Of a DNA stretch of 64,000 nucleotides, positions 13,327 to 26,160 are shown piece by piece. Under the pieces are notes generated by a model, which saw only the letters and a program-made list of their open reading frames with translations, searched no databases and was not told where the DNA came from. The translations under genes and the position numbers were made by a program. The stretch spans positions 125,899,602 to 125,963,601 of the forward strand of contig NC_084665.1 in the NCBI RefSeq assembly GCF_028389875.1, in the 5' to 3' direction. How positions within the stretch are numbered: the stretch's first letter is position 1; every line of letters begins with the position of its first letter. The stretch comes from Rhea pennata. Taxonomy: Eukaryota; Chordata; Aves; Rheiformes; Rheidae.

Positions 13327-15737
13327 CATTTCATCCACCCACTTGCTGCCTGGCCAGAGAGTCCTGGGCAGCGTGATGGGACAACCCCGTTGCAGTGCCC
13401 GGGTCTTGGCTCCGGCACTGTTTAATTTATGAGCGCAGCCGTAGCCTCTGTTCCTGCCTGCTCGCTCCTTTTTTTCCAGATCACCGACGAACAGTACAGC
13501 CAGTTCTCCTTGGGAGCCCGCAGGTAACTCCCTGCATTGTCAAAAATCACCGTTCGCCCCAGCTTTGTTCCCTGCCTCGCCACCCTTTTGCAGCCCGTGA
13601 GAGCACCTTTCCAGGTGCCCCAGAGACCTCTGCTGAGGGACTGCACCAGAAATTTTGTTCTGACAGTCCCTTGATATGGGAGACAACCACATGAAAGCCT
13701 GAGGAGTAGCTTGGAGTCGTCAGAAGGGGAGGAACCTCTCGGCAGTAGGGAAAGGCCAAATCGCTACTCGCATCACAGGACTGGCCTGGCCAAGCAGCTG
13801 CTGGTGGCCTCAGGCCACCTCTGGTCACCCGGCTGTGAATGTGAGTTAGGGGAAGAAGTTGAGAGGGGGGCAGCAGGCACATCAGTGGTGCGGATCTGTA
13901 TTCCAGGGCAGGTAAGAACGTGGAAGGCCCTCCAAAGACAACCTGAGAGCAGTGGCATGGATATATCCCCCAGCAGGCAGTCTGCAGGTGGCCCTGACCT
14001 CAGAGATGAGCATCTCTGAGATGCTGGGCAGAGCCACAAGGCCTAGCTCAGGATAATGCAGCATATCCAAAAAAAAGAGCTTCAGGGGAAATGCTGAAAA
14101 AGGAGCAGAAGGTTTGGTGGGTTCTGCTCAAGCATTTGGGCTTGTGAGTGACAAAGTGCTGCAGCCCTCTGAGCAACTAGTTCATTGCCCCCCACCAAGC
14201 TGTTTTGCAGCTGCAGTTTTTCTTACAACTTCATGCTCTAGGCTTGGACTGTCCCAGAAGCACATTGCTCCATGGTGACCAGAGCCCTGCAATTTGGGGA
14301 ACCACAGGGGAGCGACCATTCAACGAGCCTGCAAGTACACAAGTCTGCACAGACCCATTCATGCACCAGCAAATACCAGTTTTCAGCACTGAGGTGGAGA
14401 CACTTTGAGCAGGTTCTCCCAAACTAGCAGGTTCCTCCACCATACCAAGCATGCTCTTTCGGTACTTTTATCACACATGTACCTTTGGATTTGAAGTTGT
14501 CAGTCTCTGCACAAGGGGATATTTGTAGATAGCCATATCACCCCTGGCCTCAGCCTGCTGGGCTATTCCTTTGGACCACATCTCCTGTGGTTTGCATTCC
14601 TTAGGGCGCACGCCATTCACAGGTATCAGCCTACTCCAGTATCCTAGAAACCCACATTTTGCCTTGGCACCCATCCATCCCCGCCGGCTCCCATCTGTTC
14701 CTGGAGTATCACATAGCAGCGGCAGCACTTCTGCGTGCTCTTGTCCTCCGGTAACCTGGACTTTAGGTGAGCACAAGCACCCGATGCCTGCAACGACATG
14801 TCCGCTTGGTGGCTGGGTGACATCTCCCTCTGGTGGCTAAAGAACGGGGAGCTCTGCAGGGAGGAACATCTCCCCAAAGTGACTTCTGCAACCTGGCATC
14901 ATGTTCTGGGAGAAAAATGTGTCAGAAACAAGGAGTATCTCCTACTCCCCCCCCAACTAGATGTGAGAAAGATTTGAGGGATATTTGGAGCACTGATTTG
15001 CAGCATGACACTTGCTTTCAAAGCCCCACGACCACTGTGCATGCTTGTTTCCACAGGTCGGGGTGGTGAGCATGAAGGCAGGCTGCAAAGCAGCACCAAG
15101 CAGGAGAAAAGCTCAAATCAACACTAAGCAAGCTGCAAAAATAATCAGCGGGAAAACTTTTGGGGTTAGAAAACGTGCCAATCATGTGGCAGTCTGGTGT
15201 GATGAGGCTATCCAAGCACTTACATTAACAGCTCTGTTAAACTGACACAACCTATGCACATGAAAAGCAAGTACAACACTTTGAGCATTGCAAATTTATT
15301 TCATTCTCCACCCCATGAAGTTCTCAGCAGCTGCAGTCATCCTACTCCAAACAGGGCTTTAGACTTAACTAGATATAGGTCATTTCTATATGTGGGGACA
15401 TGGGGGTCAGAGTTGGGATTGTACTTAGCATGCAGCACTTGAACCCCAGTGTGCTCCTCTAGGCTGGAAGTCCTTAAAAACAGATAATTAGGTCTTGATT
15501 TCACATTGTCCCAAGGAGAAGTGAATCTCTGAGCCGAAAGGCAGTGAGTATCTCCCTAGCCAGGCGATAGAATCACGACAGTATAATCCAGCACACTGTG
15601 TCGGTCTGGGCTGGAAATGTTGGTAGCATCCTTGGAAAAAAAAAGTGCTATGAAAAGGAAGACCCTCACACCTACATCCCCTAGCAGGACTCTAACCACC
15701 AGGCTGCACCAATCATCCTCTCACACTGTCCCTTACG

Positions 15738-15990
15738 GGGGAAGGCAACAGGCACAAATGGAAACACAGGAAGTTCTGCCTGAATATGAGGAAAAACTTT
15801 TTTTCTGTGAGTGTGACAGAGCACTGGAACAGGTTGCCTAGGGAGGTTGTGGAGTCTCCTTCTCTGGAGATATTCAAAACCTGCCTGGATGTGGTCCTGT
15901 GCAACATGGTGACCCTGCTTGAGCAGGGGGTTGGACTAGATGGTCTCAGGAGGTCCCTTCCAAACTCAACCATTCTGTGATTCTGTGACT
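15738..15990 (+). mobile_element. CR1 LINE, 3'-terminal fragment
   Basis: The segment encodes the tail of CR1 ORF2, including the widely shared block around GTTGCCTAGGGAGG, followed by the standard CR1 3' region. It ends in repeated ATTCTGTG-type octamers at about 15970-15990. It is 5' truncated, as most avian CR1 copies are, and carries stops and substitutions. Confidence 0.9.
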
Positions 15991-16206
15991 TGGTTCCCCC
16001 AGGCAGAGGAGCTGAGTCCTCATTTGGACTCAGCCCATTGGCTGTATCCAGTCACTGCCTCAGGGGTCAGAAGTGTCAGGCTCTGCAGCACTTGGGTGTA
16101 CACTCAGGCTTTTTGTGCATTTGGACATGCTCCAAGAAATCCTTGGGAATCAGGTTCCTCAGGAAGGGGTGCAGAGAAGTATACATTTTTATACTTTCTT
16201 AAACAG

Positions 16207-16250
16207 TCTCTCTCTCTCTCTCTCTCCTTTTTTTTTTTTTTTTTTTTTTT
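16207..16250. repeat. (TC)n followed by poly-T
   Basis: A dinucleotide tract of about ten TC units runs straight into about 23 T residues. Confidence 0.9.
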
Positions 16251-18251
16251 GTCCATGGGCTAGTTGCATAATGACTATTTCTGTTAGACCTTTCCCTTGT
16301 ATGGTTAAAACAGACCACTGCAGCGTTAGCGTGAAGCTGTAGGCTATAGCCCTTCCAACCGTTTCCGGATCCTTATCAATTTTTGCAGTTACAGCAAAAA
16401 CAGACCCATGACTGCTCAAGATAATTCCTGTGAAGTCCTGAAGATTGAGTTGTTGAGTTAGTGCAAAGCTTGTGGTTAGCACAACCCTATATTCACCAGA
16501 GTAAATATAGTCTCACTCACAAGTGCAGCAAGGATGGCTCTGCAGATCTTCTTGGGGGCATTTGCTTTTCCTACCTCATCTTCCCTTATGATAACCTGCA
16601 TAGGCTGAGGGCAGCCCATAATTTGGCTAGCCAGCACTTGACTTACTAAGCATTTGATCTATGTAAGTCAATGCAATGGCACAACCACCAGAACAATCAT
16701 GATACCTGGGATTACAATGTCCCTATTACTGCCATGCACTATAATCCTTGGGTTGGCAGGTTGTTTTCCTACCTGTTAGATTTCAGATGTTATGGGCTCT
16801 ACTATCTGCAGCGCATGCTCAAAATTACTGGTCTTAATTCAGTACACATTTTCAATAATTTTTGCAATATTGCCCAATGCTCAATTCCCAGCCATTGCAA
16901 GCATCTCACATCAGCTTTGCCCAGCACTGGAGCAACAGAACCGCTGCACAAAGGGGCTCATTTGCCCTCACAGCCCCATTCCTGTGGGATCCTGAGATCT
17001 CGGGATGTGGAGAAAAGGGTATCAAACTCGCCTGCCTACTGTGTTGAGGTCCCTCAATGCTGAGGTGACCCTAGCTAGAACGATGCTGCCTGCGGCCCCT
17101 TCTTCATCATCCTGCTGGAGATCTCCACAGGTAGCCTGTGCTGGGGCTGGACATGGCTGCAAGAGCAAAGTGTGGGCAAGAGAAAAAGGGAGCAATGAGA
17201 AGTCCCGCGTTCATTCATATTTGCGTCCTTTCTTTGCACAGCCTCATCTGGAGGAAGAAAAACATGCCTACCTGATTAAACAAAAAGGTTGATTGAGAGC
17301 GGATATAATGATACAATCTAAGAAAACAGAAAAATAGAGTTGCAAAAGTGCAGGTCAGGAAGCTGCGTAGTGCTTACTTGCAAAACAGTGGGAGAGTGAG
17401 GTTCAACACTCCCTGTAGCAATGACCAGAGAAGACTTCTGTATGCTTAACATTTCAACCCGAGCACCCCCACACGAGAAGACACAGACAGAGCAAATGTC
17501 ATTTTGCTTTTTCAAGCAGTACTTATGTATTAACAAGGATAAAAAACAAAAAAAACCCCAAAAAAACCAAGCTAAATTAAAACCTCAGCTCCGCTGTCTT
17601 CTGTGCAATGCAGCAAGTGTGCACATAGCGGGGAGCCTAAAACAAGTCAGTGCAATTTTTTCCTCCCTGCAAAGCACAGCCAAAATGCAGCTGTGTTGGA
17701 GCTGTAAGGGAGATACTGTACAAAGCTTGAGTCACACTGGAAAGCAGCTTCACTGCTAAAGTAGCGCCAGCGAATATGGTTTGCAGTGCACAAATCAGCT
17801 TGAAGAAATGTGTCTGGTTGGGTCACTTCTGAGAAGCAAATGTTAAGTAGTTATTTTTTTTTTTTTTTTAATAATTCATCACATTCCTGTCCTTCCTCTC
17901 AGTTTTCCCTGTTCCTTGGCATCAGTAGAGTGTAGACCTCAGTGGGACAGCAGTGCTGCCAGCAGAACAGCTGGAGGATTCTGCCAGATGCGCATCAGCT
18001 GGGACCCAAGAGCTTACTCAATGCCAGCCTTGCTAAAAAAATTTCTAATGAGGAAATTTTCCAAAATTTGGGTCAGAATAAATAGGATGAATATTTCTTT
18101 CCTCTGATCAAGTTTAAAACAATTATCATAAAATCTCAGCCCAGTTATCTCAGAACTTACCTGATGTTCCTATTCCAACCTAGCTACTACTGATGGAGCA
18201 TCCTTCTTCACCAAATGCTTGAGCCCAGGAGGGGCCAGGTGTCAGGGGACA

Positions 18252-18257
18252 TTTATT
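18252..18257 (-). terminator. XKR5: Candidate polyadenylation signal for XKR5
   Basis: Reads AATAAA on the minus strand, about 0.7 kb past the XKR5 stop codon. It is the nearest canonical hexamer I found, but a variant signal nearer the stop cannot be excluded. Confidence 0.35.
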
Positions 18258-18971
18258 TTACCTGTGATTAATTTTGGAAAGTGGGACTGTGAACAAGTAA
18301 GCATGACATAGCCTTTTTAAATAATTTGGCATCCTCAGGCTGTAGTTTGCAGTGTAAAGAGGGTCTGAACTCCTGTTTGGCCCCAGTGAATGCTGTAGTC
18401 AAATTCTCGAGATGAACTTGATGGGGTTTCATAAATCAAAAGCTTCCAAGCCTTACCTTAGGACTTGTTCTGCCCACAAAGAAGACAGCCCTCCCTCTGA
18501 GAGGAAACTCATGATCTTTTTTGTCTTAGGCACTTGTTTGATCTAGAAAGTCTCTTGCTTTGGCCACTCTCCCTGCCACCAAGAGGAAGTGGAGACAGCA
18601 GCCAGATCTCTAAGCTGGAGGCAGACTGGTAGCTCATATAAGGCACTTGTTAAAGAATGTGTTTCAGGACATTGTCACAAATATATAAAAGGACAGTTAC
18701 CTAGAAGGATTGTTATATAAATAAGTTCTATAAATATCCAAAAATAGACTTTAAGATACTTATTCTAACCTTCTGAGTCTCTCTAAAACTGCAAGGTGAA
18801 GGTGCAGCAGGACAAAAGGAAATTTCCTAGCGATGAAGGACTGCATCTGCCTGGTGAGATGGGATAGTCTCCATGGGCAGTGGTAGTGTCCTGCTCCCTC
18901 TTGCTACACCTTAGTGAGAGAGGTAGTTGCTCCAGTTCTGATCCTGGCAGCTGGTGCAGTAATTTACCCAG

Positions 18972-21900
18972 TTACTCCAGCAACCCAGATGGACCCGTCC
19001 TCTCGGCCAGCCCCTGTGGTCCTTGCTGGGGGCCCTTGGGGTCAACCTTGGGGGTAGACGTGAAGCGCGGCTCTTCAGGTGGCTTCACCTTGCTCCTCCC
19101 AGCAGGAATCTGCATCCCAGAAGATGGGACACCCCAACGGCTATGCCACCCCTCAAGGGCACCCACCAGCTCCGAGCCCTCCTCAGAAGCACCCACTGTC
19201 CCGTGCTCGCTACCATTGCAGAGAGATAAGCTGCTCTGCAGATGGTTGTGGGCGTTGGGACCCAAGATTGGGCTGATGTTTGCCATCCCAAAGGGGAAGT
19301 CTTCTCCTCTACCATGCAGGTGGGATGGTGAAGGCTGGGGTTCACTGTCTCTTTCCAGTGAGGCCCTTGGTACAGCCATTTCTGACTCCGTGCCAGGGGA
19401 GGCAATGCCTCCAGTGTTCGCACTGAAGTAGAGAGATGAGCTCTCACAAGCCTCAGCTGGGTCCAAGCTGTTGGGAAAGGATATGGCAGGGTGAAAACCA
19501 GGCTCTTGCCATGCTCCAAGCCTTGCAGCATTGCTGACGCTCAGGGCATCTTGCGTTATGGGCTCATGGTCCTCTTGTGACATTCCTGCAGCACCAGGGT
19601 TTTGTTTGCTGCTTCTCCTATTCCCTGCTGCCAGCAATTTCTCATCAGTGAGATCACGTTCAAAACCCGAAGGACCCATTTCCCTTGGTAGGAGGATAAG
19701 GTTTGCCCCGGGCTCAATCCTGGAGAGTTTGCCCAGCACCAGTCCTTCAGGGTAAATCTCTCCCACGCCACCATCTCCAAAAGTTGCGTTGATCTTGGAC
19801 ATATCTCCTGTCTTCAAGGCCAGCTTTACCAGCAACCAGTGGTGATGGCTTGTCCAGTCGTCCTCTGCGATGTGCCCTCCGGATTGCAGGAGTGACAACT
19901 CGTTCTGGTTCCTGGAAGCCATCTCTGTCCTTTCCATCACCAAGGACTCCCCAGCTCCCCAACTCGAAATTCCCAAGCTCTGTCCTGCTTGGGAACCAGC
20001 TCCATCATCACTGGTGGCTGCAACACTACAAGATTTATCCAGAAAACCTTGCCAGATCTCTGTGGACTTGGGGTGGAGCAAGCTGTAATAAACCGCTAGA
20101 GCTGCAGTGCCTGGAAAAGAGCAGAAACGTATCAAGGGACCCTTCTTCCAGCATTTCAGTGAGGTGTGTAAGAGAAGCAAGGCTGGATCTTACTCAGAGG
20201 GAGAGCATGGAGGTGGAATTAGCTTCTATCTTGGACCCCATCAGAGTAGGGCAATGCACTCACCAAACATTGGAGCAGTAAGATCCAGGTCAGCATTTTC
20301 CATGAATACCACCAAACTCTCACAAAAGATAGCCAGCCTACCGTCCTCCACAACGCAATGCACATCTAGACCTTGATGTGAAACCACCCCAGTCCCGAAG
20401 CCACTTCTGACAAAACTGTCTCCATCCCTTCTCCATCACATACCAAAAAGTCCTCTTTATGGACACAAAAAGCTTCTTTCTTTACATAAATACTCCCAGT
20501 CTTTGGAAGAGAAGAGGGGTGGGAGAAAGCCGCTGCAGCTCTGCACAATCCCCACACCAGCACATTTCCAAAACATACAGATCCATACAAACATTACCAC
20601 TAATCAGTCACAAGCCACTTTCATATTTCATCAGTGCATGCTAAAATGAAAACACTTCCATGCAACATTCCCTGTATTATACCACTGCTGGCACTGTTTG
20701 CCGATCACTAGAGATGGAGCATCAAAGGCATATGCTTAGAAAGCACACAGATAGAACAGAACTGCCTAAATTATGTTTGTTGGCAGTATCGGAGACATTT
20801 GGCTACATCTCAATCGTTTTTACAAACCTCCCTTTCCAGTGGTGGAATTTTAAGACACGATTTTAGAAACAAGAAACCTAAGGTGGATTTATGCCTTATA
20901 AAATAAAAATAGCAACTTCAGCTGCAGGAAAAAAAAAAAAACAAAACGAATACTATGATGCAACTAAAATCACCAATGATGATGATTTGCTTAACTTGAA
21001 ACATGCCATTCGAGGCTATCTGCATCCCTTGGTCAGGCTCTAAAAATCAGTTGATCTCACCTATTAAAAACCCGGACGAGACGGCCCCGGTCAGACGCAG
21101 GCTATTCCACAGCTCCACCTGCAGGAACTCGGTGGCCAGCAGCAGCAGGAGGGTGTTTTCCACCAGCATTATCTGCAGAGCCGAGGAAGGAGAGATGTCA
21201 GTCGTGTCCTAGTGGGCTTCTGAAGACATAAAACATCCAGTTTCCAGCCTCTGTCTATTTAATTTGCACCTGTACTTTTGTTTCAGCCTTCTCTACATTC
21301 AGGTGAAGTTTCTCTGGTTATTAAAAAAGGGAAAAAGTTTCCACAGTCTTTTTCTTTTACTTCAAAGACTCTGCTGATATCCTGTCAAAAGCACTGGGAG
21401 CAACTGCAGGTGCTACAGTACAAAGCCAAACTCTGTAATTCTCAGTAAAATAGCAGCAGTCAGTATTTAAAACTGGTTGCTGAACTACACTTTCTGCAAG
21501 GTGGCTTGATCTTTTTTCTTTTCTAAATCTCAAAAAATAACTCCAGCAAAGCAGGATGACTGCTCCGATGAAGTCCCATCATTATTAAGACACTATATGG
21601 TTGCTGCTATGAAATAAAGGCAGAGCAGAAAGTGTATCTCCTTTGCTGACGGTACGGTTTGGGGAGAAGTGCTGGGTCCTTAGCAGGTGGCAATGCAAAC
21701 GACGAGAAATGAGAGTCTGAAAATATCTCAAACGGGAAACCGCTAGAAAAGGCCCCCGGATACTTGGTGTCAGGAGAGGTGCTTGTTGGTTAACCTCCAG
21801 GTGAGAATTTTTGGACACCCTCCTGTTTGGGCTGTGAATTCCTGCTCTTGGAAACTGTTATTAGCCAGTCTGAAGCCTTGGCATGTGCTGAACGGGGTCA

Positions 21901-24900
21901 AAAAAGCAAAGCCAGGATTTTAACCAGGCTCACAAGGTTTGGAGCAACTCAAGGATAAGTTGGACTTCCTGCACCAGCTGGCTGGGGCACCTAACCGGAC
22001 ACTCTCCCAAGTGCATCTGCCCATTTTCGGCAGCAGGTATTTTCAGAGAGGTTAGAAGCTGCTGTCCAGAAAACTAGCCACGTACATGGAAATATGTGCA
22101 AGTTAATATCAGCATCTGGGAGTGGAAGCTCTCAGGAAGGATCTGCTGACACATTGCTAGTCTGAGCAGGAGATGATGAGCTGGTTTCCCTGAATATAAG
22201 GCGTGACTGCCTCTACTAATACCTTTCCATCAGTGCCTGACAGTGGGGCCACATTGTAGGACGCTCAGGAGAGAAAAACAAACAAAAAAAACCCCCAAAC
22301 CAAAAAAACCCCAAAGTTCACTACACACTCTGCTAAAAGTCTTCAAGTTTCACTTACCTTCCTGTCCGCATGCAAAATGCTGAATAGATTGGGCACTTAC
22401 CACATAAAACACAGCCACTCTGAGCTTGGAGGGACCGGGACAGACATTAATGTAGCAGAAGACATACACAGCTCCCAGCAGGCAGTTGAACAGCCTCCAG
22501 CGGCAGGACGGTGTCACGATGTCTGTCTGCTGAGACACCAGCCAGAATGACATGACCAGCCAGTGGACGCCTGTGAGGGGAAGACACAAGAGAAAGAAAA
22601 TCTGGTGAGCTGCGGGTGTTGCTAGCGTGCTGTCATGCTACAGAGCACTCTGAACCATCACGCATCTCCTTCATCAAAGCAGGAGGGTCAGGTGTACATG
22701 ACAAAGTGGTGGCAGCATCTCTGCTTGATAACACTCCAGGTGTCAGGCAGCAACACTGGCCCAGGAGAGCTTTTGCTGGCTTTCAAGGAGAGGTGGAGGC
22801 ACAAAGAGAGCAAAAGAGCTGCCAGACATTGTGTCTGCACCAAAGGGCTGTGTTATTGTAAACACAGCAGGTGGGATGAGGCTGTGCCAGGTACCCAAGT
22901 ACCAGGAGCATCTCTCTGGCCGAAAGCAGGACACGACGTATGAAAGATGAAAGCTGATCTTACCAGCCACGGCAAAAACCCAGAAGGAATATAGCCTGGC
23001 AAAGAGCACCAGAGCCAGGACCCTGGTCCCCAGCATCCCTGTCCTCCACAGGAGCAGGCAGAGGAGGGCCACGGCTGGCAGGTAGAGATGGCCCGGCTTG
23101 AGCAGGCAGGCGAAGCGGCTATAAGAGACCAAAGCCCAGGCGAGGGAGAGGAGGGACAGCCCAGCACTGACACCTGCAAAAAATATTTTGACGTCCTGCT
23201 GAATGCTTTCTGGTCTCCACCACGTTCTCACCCTAGCATCTCTCTGCCTAAATATCATTAGACATGCAATGCACTGAGATTCAAAATACGATTACTTTTG
23301 GCAGTTTCTTAAGAGACTAAATATCTGCTGGGAGGTTCCTGAGAGCCAGCATCCACCACATCCCTGAGGAGTACCAGCTGTACAGTGGCCCATGTGCCAT
23401 GGGCTGGAGAAGTGTAGAGATAAATGTGGTGTGGCAGAGGGACTCAATATGCTGAAGTTACAGCTGCATGGTAACTTAGAAAAGACAAATCCTCAGATGT
23501 GCAATAGGCTGGGCTCCAGCAGTTACTCTGCAGCTCAGTTACTCTGCAACACTCTCCTCCATCCAGAGCCTACCCTGCTTTGCATCCTGCCATGTGGGAA
23601 CAAACAGCATCCACTCAAATGTGGCATCATCTACAATTGAGAAATATTCTTTTTTATCTCTGCTTGGAAATTCCCAGCTTACCGGGGAAAAGGCCTGTCC
23701 AGTCCACGGCCACGAAGACATATGCCTGCAGCAACAGGTGAGGCAGGCTCTGCAGGAGGGCTTCCAGGAGCCGCAGGACAGATGCATCCCCTTGCTGCAT
23801 GAGGAGCTCCCTGGTAATGCCATTACCTCCCGCTTTTGTTGCCAGCTGCAGAACATCCCAGTACCTGAAAGAGTTACAAATGCCATTAGTGCGCTGTGCA
23901 GCAAACAAGTCAAATAGGCTCCTTGCATGCCCACAGAAATGGAATTTACTTTGTAAGCACTGCCGAAAGGCTGACCCCACTCGAAAGCAGCTATTGCAGT
24001 GAGCTCCATGCATGTCAGTAGAGCCAATATTGTCCCCAGGAGCCAACTGCTCTAGCAATTCACATGTCTACAAACATGTCCTCACTCCTGCCCTCCCTCT
24101 CCGCTGAGCGAGGTTCCCCCTGCAGCCACCTTTTCCCATACAATCATAAACCCTCCCCATCAGGACATGTTTGTATTGCAGCTTCGATGAGAAATGACAA
24201 TCTGCCTGCACATCTTGCATTCAAGTAAATGCTAATGCTCAGTGACTCCAAGTTAAACGGTGAAACCTGGTGCATGCTCTCAATATGAGTTACCACCTTC
24301 AGAGGTGGGGAATCCTCACCTAAAATGAGTGCAGACACCTCCTCCCCCACGAAGGACTGCAGTGATCGCCCAGCCTTCATGCCGAGCATCTGCTCCTATC
24401 TCTGCCTCCCAGCTGGGCTACACCTTCCCCAGCCTGACGCTCTGACATTCCTCCATCCTGCCACCAGCTCTCGTTCACCTTTCTCCATTTACAGAAAGGC
24501 TGTAGAGCATTTAGGCTTTACTGGAGATCCAAAGTATTGAATGAAGTGCAAACTATAGCTCCTAGTTATTAGCTAAACATCACAGCTCAACCAATAGGTT
24601 AAATAGGGATAAAAGTAAGATTTAGGGTCTTCTACTACAAACGCATGTGCAAACACCCATTGTTTTTTCTAGTAAGAGATGTAGGAGGTCAGAGAGGATA
24701 AGACTATTCCCAGAATTAGGACCAGGACATGGAAAGGATCATGCAAAGACATTTAAGACAGGGAGGAGGCAGTAACTGCCAGCCAGACGCCCAAACTCAC
24801 CAACTAAAATCTCACACTATCCTTAATTCCTCGCCTACAACATCATTCTGCAGAGAGGAGACTCAGGAAGTCCTAGGAAAGCCTAGCGGCTGCAGTGCAA

Positions 24901-25734
24901 AGCATCTCCTGCGTAACCTGAGGGCCAGAGTCGCTGCTGGTCCCTCCAGCCCCATGTTGCACAGAGTAACTAAATAGCAGTTTATCTTTGAAACATGGTA
25001 CCAACAACGCAGCGCTTGGGTGCCCGTGGCGCGTTTCTCACCGCTTCCAAATCCCCAGCTGCAGTACGTGGAGCACGATGAGCGAGCGGCAAGGCTGGTG
25101 CCCATCAGCCTTGAACCAAAGGGTGCTGAGGAGCTGGGCTGCGTAGCCAGGCACCAGGCAGGTCACAGTCAGCCAGAACCAGACGTACTGCTCAGAGAGG
25201 AGATAGTGGACGATGGTGCAGAGCCCTGGAGAAACGGAGAGATGCAGCTCGAGGATGCCGTGGCCAGCGACCCTTCTCCAAAAACTGCCCCAGTAACAGC
25301 ACTGGAGCGATGTAGCAACGCAAAACAGGGTGCGAGCTGCAGAAGCGCGGGTTCCCTGTCGCGGCTGCGGAAGGGTGAGAGCTGGCCGGTCGGAGGCCCT
25401 GCGGCCGCTGGGGAGTTGCGGCCCCCGGTTTTATCTCCAGCTTGCAAGCGCTGGGGGCAGCAGCTTGGCAGCTGAGCGGGGCCAGACTCTGCCTGCGCGC
25501 GAAAGGGTGCAAAATAAGAAATAAACATAATAAAAAGCACGCAGCCCTCTTTCCCGCGCGCGTAAACGCGCGCTGCGCTCCCCCGCGTGCAGCCCCGCGC
25601 AGGCGGCGCGCAGCCCCGCCCCGCGCAACCTGTGCGCAGCCCCGCGCGGCAGCTCCCGTCTCCCGCGGCCACTCACGCGCGCATCCCTCCGCCGCCAGCA
25701 GCGCCAGGCAGAGCCCCGGAAAGGCCCCGCGCAT
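18972..25734 (-). CDS. XKR5: XK-related protein 5 (XKR5), complete, seven coding exons
   Basis: Multi-pass plasma-membrane protein of the XK/Kx family. Some relatives (XKR4, XKR8, XKR9) are caspase-activated phospholipid scramblases, but no activity is established for XKR5. Coding exons on the minus strand are 25734-25677, 25225-25042, 23864-23683, 23173-22964, 22570-22401, 21172-21061 and 20110-18972. All have GT donors and AG acceptors, phases join cleanly, and the sum is 2055 nt (684 residues), close to the human length of about 686. Recognisable blocks in order are LRLLEALLQSLPHLLLQAYV (exon 3), GMLGTRVLALVLF (exon 4), HWLVMSFWLVSQQTDI and CRWRLFN (exon 5), ENTLLLLLATEFLQ (exon 6) and YYSLLHPKSTEIWQG (start of exon 7). 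The long last exon is a hydrophilic, Ser/Pro-rich cytoplasmic tail that keeps SHHHWLLVKLALKTG, ANISPILG and FTSTPK patches. No frameshift or internal stop was seen. XKR5 next to the defensins matches other birds and mammalian 8p23. Confidence 0.95.
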
Positions 25735-26000
25735 CCTGCTCGCCCCCTTCCCGCAGGGGCTGCAGGGGGAGGAGGAAGAGGAGGAGGAGGAGGAAGGGGA
25801 AGGCGGGCGGGCGCCCTGCCCCTGGGCGGGCGCCGGGGCCGGGCTGCCTCCGTGCCCGCCTCTGCGCCGGGCTGGGGCAGATGCGCGCAGAGCCCCGCGC
25901 TTCCCCTGCTCGTAGCCGGCTGCCCCCCGGGGGCACATGCCGGGCCTCGGCCCGTCGGTGCATCGCCGACGCTGCACCGTCGGAGACCGCCCAGGTTACG
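25300..26000. promoter_or_regulatory. XKR5: CpG island / XKR5 promoter region
   Basis: A CpG-rich stretch surrounds XKR5 exon 1 (25677-25734) and reaches about 270 bases upstream. A GGA-rich run at about 25769-25800 would fall in the 5' UTR or proximal promoter. No TATA box is seen. Confidence 0.7.
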
Positions 26001-26013
26001 GTTCACTTGGAGG

Positions 26014-26160
26014 TTATCGTGCGTTTGCAGAAGTTCATCTCCAAAGCTTCCGCGTTATCCTGCATTTGCAGAAGCACACTGCCAAGCCTTCCATGTTAGG
26101 TGTTTGCAGAAGTTCATCCCCAAAGCTTCCCAGTTACTGTGTGCTTGCAGAAGCTCCCGC
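26014..26160. repeat. Diverged tandem repeat, about four units of 40-46 bases
   Basis: Each unit contains a GTTA.. start, TGCAGAAG, then CCAAGCTTCC-like sequence (for example TTTGCAGAAGTTCATC). Units begin near 26014, 26055, 26096 and 26134. It lies just upstream of the XKR5 CpG island. No coding content is apparent. Confidence 0.8.

Larger units (their letters stand above)
11700..18971. other. Intergenic region between TRAM2 promoter and XKR5 3' end
   Basis: No supported gene. The stretch contains a poly-A run (13299-13325), one 3'-terminal CR1 fragment (15738-15990), a TC/T tract (16207-16250), a T run near 17850, and a possible XKR5 polyadenylation signal near 18255. Open frames here are short, mutually overlapping and lack splice or family signals. 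Confidence 0.7.

Noticed and set aside
22281..22320. A/C-rich stretch as a possible telomere-like or functional repeat
   Set aside because: It is irregular low-complexity sequence with no fixed unit; similar stretches occur near 17540 and 38950.
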